64,000 nt of DNA from Neurospora tetrasperma FGSC 2508 (Eukaryota > Ascomycota > Sordariomycetes > Sordariales > Sordariaceae), in NCBI RefSeq assembly GCF_000213175.1, contig NW_009799179.1:8936480-9000479 (forward strand). The letters are read 5' to 3'. The position numbers were made by a program, and so were the translations under genes. Position 1 is the first letter of the stretch. The number at the start of each line of letters is the position of its first letter. Under the pieces are notes generated by a model. It was given only the letters and a program-made list of their open reading frames with translations, made no database searches and had not been told where the DNA came from. Positions 22,951 through 33,495 of this stretch are shown here, in pieces.

Positions 22951-24822
22951 ATGCCTTACCGTATTGGTGAGTTCTCACTGCCTGACATGATATCAGATTA
23001 TCTCGCCCTTTTAAAGCTTGGAACCTTGAAGCGATAGCTTTTTTGACCTTCAAAATTCTTCTGTGATGCTCCTCCGGTTTTGAATGTCAAAATCCTTGAC
23101 AATATGACATCAACACCGTCCACCCCATCGGATTGTCAAGCACAAACACGGCCAAACCGACAAGAGACAGGAAACACCACCTCTTTCCATCCTCGAACCT
23201 GCCCATAGTTATCTCTTGTCTTCTCAAACGCGCAGCCTCAATGCATAACCATCTTACTTGGTCATTCACAACCGCTAACCCACTCTCCCAGAGGTTTCCA
23301 AGAACAACCGTGCCGGTTGCAAGGACTCGGTCTGCAAGAAGGAAGCAGTCAAGATCACCAAGGGCGAGCTCCGTCTCGGAACATGGGTTGAGATCAACGA
23401 GCATGGCGGCTGGCAGTGGCGTCATTGGTAAGAAGAGAGCTGGACCGGAATTTCGGTCACCGGTTGGCTTGGCCTTTGATCACCTTTCCCTGGACTTTGA
23501 GATGGACTAATATGTGCTGTTTGAATCTTTAGGGGTTGTGTCTCGGGAGAGCAGATCCTGAATATGCGCAACATGCTCGATAAGGACGGCACTGGCGACT
23601 ATCAGTGGGATATGCTTGACGGGTGGGAGGAGCTTGAGTGAGTTCTGCTTTCTGTTTTCTGTTGAAATCTTGTTCTGCTTTCGTTAACTGCCAATCAACT
23701 GACAACACGCGCGTCAAGAGAGTTCCCCGTGCTGAGGGAGAAGGTTCAGCGGGTTATCACTCAGGGACACATCGACCCCGAGGACTTCAAGGGCGTGAGT
23801 ATATTCGGCCACCGTTCCTTAGTTCCCAGCTGAGGTAGAATGCCCCTTTGCTGACATTACCTTTCCTCATCAAGGACCCCGAAATGAACATACTCGGTCA
23901 GAGAGGCATCCACTCCAAAAAGAAGAAGGCTAAGACGTCCGAGGACGACGAGGAGGAGGTATGCTCATTCATCAATGCGCTGATCTTTTTCTTCCCGCTG
24001 ACACATAATGCTTGCTCCTCACAGGACATCAAGCCTGCTGCCAAAAAGCCCGCCGCTAAGCGTGGCCGCAAGAAGGCCGATGCCGATGAGGACGATGAGG
24101 AGAAGCCCCCTGCTAAGAAGGCCAAGAAGGCCGGAGGCAAAACTGCTACCGTCAAGAAGGAGGAAAGTGATGTCGAGGAGCAGGAGGCCGAAGAGGAGAA
24201 GCCCATTACCAAGGTCAAGGGCAGGGGTAAGAAGGCTGCTGCCGCCGTCAAGAAGGAGGAAAGCGACGCCGAGGATGTCAAAGAGGAGAAGCTTGCTACC
24301 AAGGCCAAGCCTAGAACAAAGAAGGCCGCCGCCCCGGCAGTGAAGAAGGAGGAGAGCGACGCTGAAGACGTCGCGGCTCTTAATGAGATCCCTGCCAATG
24401 AGGAGGAGCGGGCGAAGCCCGAACCTCCTGCCAAGAAGAAGGCCACCAGGGCTAGACCCCCGCGCGCAGCTCGCAAGGCTGCCATCAAGGAGGAGAGCAG
24501 CGACAAAGAGGATGAAGACGAAGAAGAGGAGAAGGAGGAGGAGAAGGAAGTCCCGAAGAAGAAGGGCAAGGCTGCCGCTGCCGCCAAGGGCAAGGGCAAG
24601 AAAGCGAAGAAGGCTCCTTCACCTGAACCCGAGTCTGAACACGAGTATGCTCAGCAAAGCGAGGAGGACAACGATGATGACAAGGATGTCAACGGGGAGT
24701 CTGATGCGGCGGAGGTGAAGGAGGAGGAGAAGGAAGAGAAGCCTGGTCCGAAGGCGAAGAGAGGGGGCCGCAAGGCGGCTGCCGAGAAGCCGGCTGTTAA
24801 GAAGCGTGGTAAAAAGGCATGA
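22951..24822 (+). CDS. Stand-alone PARP-type zinc finger protein with Lys/Glu-rich tail
   Basis: Six exons, 22951-22966, 23292-23427, 23533-23637, 23719-23794, 23875-23958 and 24025-24822, give 404 aa. The first coding exon is only 16 nt and intron 1 is 325 nt. Residues 5-95 form a PARP/DNA-ligase-III-type finger with ligands C15, C20, H50 and C53, the K-G-E-L-R-L-G-T-W core and W-R-H-W-G-C. A typical G-H-I-D-P-E-D-F-K-G helix end follows. The rest is low-complexity Lys/Ala/Glu with A-K-R-G-R-K-K (AT-hook-like) and repeated V-K-K-E-E-S-D units. Such fingers recognise DNA ends and nicks. There is no PARP catalytic, BRCT or ligase domain, so a nuclear DNA-break or chromatin binder is inferred, not an enzyme. 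The gene follows ATR in tandem. Confidence 0.85.
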
Positions 24823-26193
24823 GAGGGTTGAAGCTGTTGATGTTATCTTTTTCGGTGTTGAGCAGCAGCAGCGAGCAGACCTGCCTATGCAGTGCTTGTG
24901 TTATGCGATGCCATGTGGTGCAGAGAGCGCGGCGGCGCAAGATGCCAGTAAATGTTCGCATGAGTTTTGTTATTTCGGTCAGATATCTCGAGACATTCTC
25001 TCTTTCAGTCAAAGGGCTGGCTGGATCTAGAATAGTATGTCAAAATTCAGCGAGTGTATTGAATGGACCAATTAAATGTAGGTAGTCTCTACTGTAGAGT
25101 TCCCATGTTGGTACGTAACCAGCCTTATGGTCCATCAGATTGATGAATAGATGAGAGTCACTCTAAATTCCGAATGAATATTACATGGACCATTTTCTCT
25201 TTACATCTCTTTGTTACCATATCCGGCTCTTTATGTCAGCGACACATCAAAACATGAGCTGCATAGGACTCAAAAGACCATGGTTGCATGACTGCGGCGA
25301 AGCACTGGACTTGACTTGACCAACACCTGAAACAGCAGCTGGTGGTTGGTGTTGGATAATGATGGTGTGGGCTGGTTGGTACAATGTGGTGTGGTACTAG
25401 TCTTTCTTTTGTTTGCGCTAGGTAGGTACTTAGACCTTTGAGACTGTGAAGTATATTTGGAAGTTGTTGCGTGATCTATCTAACTCGAGAGACAGGAAAG
25501 ACATATAACGAACGGGCTTGATGTGCGCAGTTGCGCGATTCGTTTCGTCTCTTTTTTTTTAATGGTGTTCTGTCTGTTGACCGGTTGGAAAATTGAAACG
25601 TAGTGGTTGTCTTGTGATGGTGCCTATGTCTTTCTAGAAGTCTTGTGATGGCGATCCGGCACGTGTGGAATTATCAGGGATTAATCAGCTAGATAATTAG
25701 TGTTTCGATGTATACACTACTAGGTTTAGGTCCGTATGTCCATGATCGGAAGGGCGAAGTCAAGATCTTGATCTTTCGGATACAAAGTGGCCCATATGGA
25801 TCATGTTTCACTCGAGATGCTACACATGGCAGACAAGCTCTCTGGAGCAGATGTGATTAATAGGCACATTTTACAGCCCAGGAAGAGAAAGATGCTTGAG
25901 AGATATACGCAGTTATTCCTGTTTTGGATCAGCATCGAGGATTTATTCATTCCGTCACTGCGCAGGTGCGCATGTGAAGAATTAGGTATTATTTACATGT
26001 AGCGAAACGTGTAGAACATGGATATAGTCGGCTATCACCTTCTATAATAGTTCCATCGTATTTGGCTGGCGCCCAACGAGTTTTCTACAATGTGCGTGGA
26101 AGGAGAAGAAGAAGAAGAAGCGAAGCAAGTCGAGGAGGTTGGTTATTTGCCTCTCTGGTCAGATCGGAAACGACCCGTTCTTATTCAAAACCT

Positions 26194-26226
26194 GATATCT
26201 CGAAAGTCCTGATCGGTCGAGATATC
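26194..26226. repeat. Perfect inverted repeat, 10-bp arms, 13-nt loop
   Basis: GATATCTCGA is followed after 13 nt by its exact complement TCGAGATATC. It could form a hairpin in RNA or be a dyad binding site. It lies alone in non-coding DNA with no transposon features around it. Confidence 0.7.
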
Positions 26227-29200
26227 CGAATTGGGTTGTTACCAAGAGTAATATATGTCGGATTATGTACAGTGAAGTCCATTCCACGCAAGGGAATGAG
26301 AAGAACGAGCTCCGGAACAATACTGAGATACACGATTGGGTCAACGACACGAATGGTAACCTACCGGTTAACGTTTTTGCCACCTCAAGGGGTGTTGCAT
26401 CTAAAAATGGCAAGACGAGCGGCCAAGACACGAGGCATGGCATGTGTCGGTTATGCTCATCATGTCTGTCATTTAGTGTATATGCCGGCACGCTTCATAA
26501 TAGAAATCGTAGATCATTTCGAGTTTGAATCGAGTTCCTGATCATCTTTGCTACCGGCCTGTTTGTGAAGGAGTCTCGCACCCCTGAACATCAACTGGTA
26601 CGACATCATGGAAACCTTACCGTACTTTACACGTACGGGTAATTTTTCATTGATGCCCAATCCAGCCAAAGCGATGATCCAGCGGCTCCAGGAAAGCAGG
26701 CGGCTGGTCGGAAGGTGGTGCTTGGAAGTTTGAAACCATCGAGACCCTGATGGACCAGGGGTGCAATCGGCTATCCTTATCGATAGTGAGTACGAGGAGG
26801 CTCTGAAAGGCGGGCATGCATTGGAGATTCTGTCGTGTGCTATGGTACAACGTTGATTGCCTGACTGAAATCATATTGTTTGAGGCTCTGGGAAGCAGTC
26901 ATTGAAGGCTCATTTTCTGTGTTTGTGTAGTAGAGAAACTTGGGCTCGACCGGCGGGTTTGTGGTTCCAACGCACCGCTTTTTTTCATTTGATGTTGTGT
27001 TTATGACTGGGAGATATTCTACGGAAAAGTGTAGTGTAACTGGCTCCGTATTCCCCAGGAGTCATCCTCGCACCATGCTGGCGATCAAGCAAGACAGACG
27101 TTGATTCTTTTGTAAGGAAGAACGACCGAGATGGTGATACCAGCAGGTGTAGATATAATACTTTCGAACCTTCGGCTTTCCTTCGGATGACTGCAGAATT
27201 CTGGCTCTGGTTCTGGCCAGCCCTATAACACAGTACCGTATACCCACTTGGACAACTCCATGTGTAATGCACATATGGCTTCCTTAACCGAACACCACTC
27301 GATCGATGAAATAGATGAGGCCAAAGTTCTTGTCCCGAAAAGCAGGTCGGGGGATTTTCCTGTGGTTTCTCGATGTCTCACTGGCCAGACTATGTTATGG
27401 TTCGAAGCTTCAAGCTGCATGATTGCGTCACAGAGTCACCCTCAAACCCCGCTGGCACCGCTGAGTGCTGGCGACGCTGCCGCCGGCTGTTGACACTGCA
27501 CTACCATAGATTTCCCACTTCTTCAATTCCGTCTGGACCCCATTTCGGATGTGCTCAACACAACAATGGGGCCGCCGATGGCACGAAAATTTGTTCTCTT
27601 CTTTTTCTTTTCGTTAGTATCGCTTCCGCATCCCGAAGATTCGGTTGCGAACACGGGATCAATGCGCAAGGAGACGCGACGAGTTCATCCAAACATTTCC
27701 ACCGAGATTTTGGTCCGATGTTGTGGAAAAATCCCGATGAAATGGAGAAGTATCGGATGACTGGTCGATCATGGTTCGTGTGACTGGGGAGTCAAGGGAA
27801 GGCCCGTGTAAACATGTCGACGAATTACGAGGTAGTGAGCGGATGCGATGACGAAGATCACAAGCAAAGATTTTGACCTGTTTCATTTTTACGATTGTGA
27901 GTGGAAAGCAATGGAGATGGTGGGGCAGGCTAAAACACACACCTCGGGAACGACAAGGGAGGGGAAGCGGAGGGGGAGCATGCCGCCGTAGGAACAAGCG
28001 GAGGGGCCGAGACAGAAATTGAAAATCCGCTTGTCTCATGAGCTTCAGCCCGGCCAGTAGGATAGGCGTTGATGGCCTGAAGCCCAGCGCGACTACACAG
28101 CTTTGCTGACTGGATGTCTGAAATCCCGCGCTCTGCCCCGTTGACGGATTCTAGGTCATTCGGAAAACAGACTCGAGACGTTCAAGTTGTTCGGCTTCGT
28201 TACAATGGCGGTTCTGGTTGGCGTGCTGTCCGTCCTCATTGTCCCTGGTTCTGACGGGAATGCTATCACCGTGTGACCTTATGTTCGTTGCCTCAAGGTT
28301 TTCCAACACAAAAACAGAAGCAGCCTCATCAGTAACCCCAATAGAGAAGCTATCACTACCTCCAGTTTACGTATGCCGTAGAGTCGGTTGTCGACGGCCG
28401 CGGCCTGCCTGCCCGCCCGCCAGCAACGCCGTGGGCCCAAACCTTTTCAAAGCCTGTCGCGGCGCAGCACAGCCCGCCTGCAGGACGACGTAAAGACGGA
28501 ACTCGTGCTGTTGGGCGTTGCGGCTGGGCACCTCATGCAGTTATGCACTAAGCAGCAGCTAGTCAGTGGCTGGTTGTTATAGTTCAAGTCTACCCGCTGG
28601 CAGTGGAAACAATTGTCAACTTTCCACTTCTCGAGCTTGACACAGCCAAAGCGACTGTAAGGCGACGGCATCGCCAGCTCCGTGTCATTAGCCTTGCACG
28701 CTTCCTGTTTCCAGAGCTGAGTGTTCGGGAAATGATGGTGACTGCCGGGTGGCTTTGCTGATGGGAAGATTCTAGACTTTGAGGTTGACGGGAGGAACCA
28801 AACTGCGCAAACCCATCGGCCATCGTGAGGTATTCCTGAGTAACGTAACCCGAGTGTAATTAAGCACAATGTAAGGTACCTCAAACCCGTCAACTCAATC
28901 CACGGACTCCAGTCTCACACTGCGTAGTTCGATTGGTCTTCACTTTACTAACAATAAGCCTAGATAAACATACGACACACACCGTATTAGTTCTTTCGTT
29001 CACATGCGTGGTTGAGTGGAAATCGTGTTGCAACGAATCTTGATATTGTCCCTGCTGCTGTTTCTAGGGGACCAGCCCCTCCAGACCCTCCAGGTCTCAC
29101 ACAGCCCGGTACGTACCGTAATGACACCCCGTTACACCAAGTCGGGCCAGGGGTTTGGTAAGTTTGGATGGAACTTCCACTTGGGAGGGCGCCTCACAGC

Positions 29201-30253
29201 AAGCGCTGACCGGACGACACTAGTGCGCAAGGATGCAGCTTGTATGAGCAGGCTCCAAGAAACGGAAGGTATTGGGACGGTGGGATGATGACGTTGGTTT
29301 CGAGCCCAATTACATTCCCGCTGGACGTCCAATGTCACTGGTCACCGAAAATGTCATGGGCGGTTCCTCCCAACCTCAACATGCTCAATCAGGGCATTCA
29401 CGGAGAGAAAAAGCACTTTGACATGGCCAGAAACTGGTCACGAAGCGGGCCGGACCTTGAATCTTCATCAAACCCAGCTCAACTTTGCTTCGGTAATGTA
29501 CCTAGTATCACATATCATGCTACGCCCCGGTGTTTGTTCCACTGGAGGAGTAAACGAGTTGGAGTGCGTGCCAGTCAGGGCAGTTACCTACAGTCACTCC
29601 TCTCCGGTGCCCGTTGCTGCGCAGTTACCTCTAGGTTCCAGAAGTGAGTGGGTTTCGGGAGCCTTCTTCTCCATGCCCCTCCCCGTCACTGCCTCCTTCC
29701 CGAAATGTGTTTGTCTGTTTCTCCTCCTCCGTATCTCGTCGTCTCCAAAGTATTTGTCCTTCAGACTCCCAGTTCATAATCTGTAGTTCTCTCAGCTGGT
29801 CATCAGAGTCTTCTCGTAGGTTCCTGGCAAAAAACATAGGTACCCAGATTTGGTCCTAACCGCAGCCCAACCACACGAATTTCAGGGCCGACAGTCATCC
29901 ATCACATCATCAGCAGGCCCCTGGTTAAGAGCTGAGGAAGGAACTTGGTAGCTTGCCAAGATCACGGTCACACGCCCACTCTCTTCCACTCGCCCACCCT
30001 GTCTGTCCACTTCCTAGTCTCAAACCAACCCCGCCCTTCCTACTCCCACCCTCTCTGTCCACGAGTTCCTTCTCCCGGCTTCCCCTCTTACTTAAACGTC
30101 AGGCTCTGCCACATCCCGCAGCCTGGAAGAAGGCTGGCTTGAGAAATTTTCATAACCCAGTCATCACCCCGCTGCCCTGAGAACCCAAACTTCACTTGGT
30201 CATCCATCCATCCATCCTCTCTCGGTCCTTGACCAGCTAGCTGTTCATACCAC

Positions 30254-30301
30254 CACCCAACAACAACAACAATCACAGAACAACCACAACAACAACAACA
30301 C
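30254..30301 (+). repeat. CAA-rich repeat in 5' leader
   Basis: CAACAACAACAA-type runs sit just before the ATG at 30324. Unstructured CAA-rich leaders are common in well-translated fungal mRNAs. It is probably part of the 5' UTR of the charged-repeat protein gene. Confidence 0.6.
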
Positions 30302-30323
30302 ATATCATACATCACTAGCGACT

Positions 30324-32156
30324 ATGGCCAGCAGAAGCCGGGTCGAGTTCGACGACTACTACAGGGAGTCCCCCCGCCGCGCTCCTAGCCGCGGTCCCAG
30401 CCGTGCTCCTAGCCGTGGCCCTCCTGTCCGCTACGCGGATGAGGACATCGATATTCACGTCCATGACCGTACTCCCGCCTTCCTGCGTGAGGACAGGCGC
30501 TCCGATGCAGGTCAGCTGGTGCTGAGGCAGAGGGAGGTTGAGACTGTTGAGCGTCCCAGGCGAAGGTCACCCAGCCCTGTGCACATGCACGAGCGCATCG
30601 TCCACAGAGCTAGGAGCGTCAGCCCTGAACCCCGGAGACGCACAGAGGAGTCGGACATTCATATCCATTCCATCGACCGTGTCCGCGAGTCTAGCCGCCC
30701 TCCTGCTGACAGGATTCGCGCAAGCACCCGCATTATCGAACGTCAGAGGAGCCCGTCTCCTCCCCGCATGGAGAGGCTTGAGATTCGGGAAACTCAGCGG
30801 GAACGCCAGCGACCCCGCTCCCCTTCGCCTGACCGGAACATCCGTGAGCACATTCGCATTGTTGAGAGGGAGAGGGAGAAGGAGCGTGAACCCAGCCCGC
30901 CACCTCAGCCTCAGCAGCCTCAGGTCATCAAGGGACCTGTCATTGAAAGAGAAGTCATCACTCACTACCGCGATATCGACCATGGTATGTCACTTGTCCA
31001 ACCCATACGCCAAAATTTGAGTTTGCAGGATGCTAACACATTCAAGGCATGATCTCCGTCCGCCCACCATCTCGGCCTGCCTCCCCAGTTCGCCGCAAGC
31101 AGCCGCAGCTTTCCGAGACCGAGATCGACATCTACACCTCTCGCAAGGACACCGAAATTGACATCCACAGGCACGCCTCTCGGAGCCGTGGCCGCTCTCA
31201 GGAGCGCCGCTCACCCAGGAACGCTTATGATGACGATTTACTGATCCATGCCGATACCGGTCGCCTCCATGTCGACGTTGAGCGTCGCCGCAGCGTCTCC
31301 CGCAGCGGCCGTCGTGCCCATTCCGAGGCTCCTCCCCACATTGACTTTGACGATGAAGCTAGATACATCACGTCCAAGATCGACTCGAGGGGCCAGATGG
31401 GTGAGGCGTACAACGGTATCACCAAGGACTGGACCATCATCGATGTTCCTCCCGGAACCGAGCGCGTACGATTGGATGGTGCCGGTGGTGCCTCTGCCGA
31501 GGTTACATGGCAGAAGTACAGCGGAGTTAGGCGCTCTCAGTTCATCCCTGAGCGTGATGAGAGGAGTGTTGTTTCCGCGTCCTCTGCTTCTGACCGTGAC
31601 CATGACCGTGAGCGCGACCGTGAGCGCGACCGTGACGCCCGCGATAGCAGACTCAGCATTCAGATCTACAACGAGCGGGGCGGTGATGAGCGGGAGAAGC
31701 GCATCAGCATCCACGGCTCACAGAACCCCCGTCGCAGCGAGATGTGGACCGAGATCACCAAGGATCTCGTCACTCGTGAGGCCATTGAGGAGCTTGGTTA
31801 TGACTACGAGGAAACCGAGTACTTCTTCTACATCATGCAGTACCTGCGCTATGTAAGTTGCCTTCCCTGTCGAGCTCATACTTTCTGGGCTAGTCACTAA
31901 TGTTGGTAAACAGGAGGATGTTCTTCGCTGCGTTCAGCTTTCCGACAAGATTCGCCAGGCTCGCAAGGACCGCATTCGCGAGATTCAGTGGGAGCGCGAG
32001 TACGGTCGCGATGATTACGAATTCCGTGATCATTATCACAACCCTCACAGCCACAGCCGTCATCGCTCGCGCGATGATCGCTGGGACGACGAGCGCGAGC
32101 GTATCGTCGAGCACGAGGTCATCTATGACAGCAGGGCCGGGAGCAGGTACCGCTAA
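30324..32156 (+). CDS. Conserved charged-repeat protein, possibly DUF8035 type
   Basis: Three exons, 30324-30984, 31047-31852 and 31914-32156, give 569 aa. The N-terminal 420 residues are Arg/Ser/Pro/Glu-rich: A-P-S-R-G-P-S-R repeats, R-S-P-S-P, and an alternating R-D-R-E run. A short motif, acidic-x-D/E-I-D/H-I-H/Y, recurs about four times near 40, 110, 246 and 257. A more ordered block follows, about 310-350 (with D-W-T-I-I-D-V-P-P-G-T-E-R-V) and 425-510. It includes I-T-K-D-L-V-T-R-E-A-I and Y-D-Y-E-E-T-E-Y-F-F-Y. This resembles fungal proteins that I believe carry the domain called DUF8035; the name is from memory. RS-like composition hints at a nuclear or RNA-associated protein, but no function is known to me. 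Confidence 0.8.
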
Positions 32157-33495
32157 ACGCTCACACGACTATAGACTTGGCACGCTATGTACGGGAAGGT
32201 AATACCAAGCGCGTTGGGTGAAAGGGTTCTGCTTTTCATTATATTGCCATCTTCTTCTGCCTATACAATTTTTTTTTCCTCCTTTGGGTTGTTTTGGAAG
32301 GTTCTTTTTGGTTAATCATGTTACCCCTCACGTCATGTCAAGATGTATGTTGTGTTTGGTTGTTATTTGGATGGTTGATATTATGACTTATGATGAAACA
32401 GAAAACATTATGTATGAAGATGATGAACAATTCATGTATGCGATGAATGTCAATGAGCCCCGCATTCAGGATGTTGGTTATATGTACGTTCCATGGCTGG
32501 AAGAGCTGGAGAGGGGTGGTGTAGTGGTGATATTCTTAGACCAACAAAGCATATACCTAAAAGGTACCGTAGACGACTCTTTACGTCGTTTTGTGACCAA
32601 TCTGTGCCCCATGACTTTGTTTACTGTTAACGATTTCCACTGTACTTAGTATTCCAATATTGCATTTTATACGCAGTATTTGTTTCAGGCAGCTCAGGTT
32701 TGTACGAGCAGTCATCCAGAACCTCGGACGTAAGTGATGATTTGTGACCTTGTCGTCGTTCGTACTGCAGTACGACAAAGTGTACCATGAGCAGATCAAG
32801 CAAACAAAGGGAAAAAGGGGGTGGCGAACCATTTTCTCAACTCAGCTATACCACCCTGGAGGTGTCAGTTTGCTGTACACTAGAACTCCTAATTGAAATG
32901 ACTGCCCACCATTCGCTGTTTCGTGAGCACGCTGCTGGGACTCAAAGTTCAGCGTTGAACACACCAAATGGTTCGAAACCATATAATGTTAACTTTTCTC
33001 TTTTCCCGCTATAAGAGGTAACAGAACCTTGCCAAGTAGGCCGGCTGATACCAATGTGGAATGCGTCTATACCGTAAGATAGAATTGAGTTTCCTATACG
33101 TCTATCCAGGTCTCAACCACCAGCCGAATGATTCTTTGTGAAGATATACCAGGGGCAGAGTATGTTTGTGGGTATGTTTTTGTAACGATCAGTCGTTGAC
33201 CGATCCAGGTGGACAAAGGTACATTGTCTCTGGAGACCTAGCCCTCTTGTACTTCAATCTTGAGTCTTCTCATCCAGTGACAGTTTCGAGAAACGATAAG
33301 TACGCTTCGTTTACGTCCAACATCCGCATCCACTCCCGCTCCCGCTCCCGCTTTTTGGTGCTCAACATCCAATCGTCAAACCCAACGGGCGATCCTCCTC
33401 ACCCAACCAGTCTTGCAAACCAACCGCTGTATCACTTACGTATCCAAGTCCATGTCCCCAAGTCCCAGAAAGAGTCATGTCTCATCTTGAGCTTC
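32157..33495. other. Convergent 3' region, no gene seen
   Basis: This lies between two stop codons facing each other. A 144-codon plus-strand frame (32218-32649) starts 60 bp after the stop, is rich in Phe, Met and Val, and looks like 3' UTR rather than a gene. A CCCGCT hexamer repeat lies near 33336-33354. Confidence 0.55.

Larger units (their letters stand above)
24823..30323. other. 5.5 kb region with no recognisable gene
   Basis: Neither strand offers a frame with recognisable motifs, good codon bias or convincing exon chains. Base composition is like other spacers, without the strong A+T shift of RIP-mutated repeats. It contains a GAA-rich stretch (about 26100-26125), a perfect 10-bp inverted repeat (26194-26226), a CACGTG near 25662 and, at the right end, a CAA-rich leader. 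Long regulatory sequence, non-coding RNA or decayed genes are all possible. Confidence 0.5.

Noticed and set aside
23898-24599. 233-codon minus-strand frame rich in Phe, Ser and Leu
   Set aside because: It is the antisense shadow of the Lys/Glu-rich tail of the PARP-finger gene, whose codons read as Phe/Leu/Ser on the other strand.
26062-26541. 159-codon plus-strand frame
   Set aside because: Starts in a GAA microsatellite reading as poly-Arg, has no family likeness and spans the inverted repeat.
24823-30323. Transposon or RIP-mutated element in the long spacer
   Set aside because: No terminal repeats, transposase or polymerase motifs, and no strong A+T shift were seen.
32218-32649. 143-codon plus-strand frame
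   Set aside because: Begins just after a stop codon in T-rich 3' UTR-like sequence and has no recognisable content.
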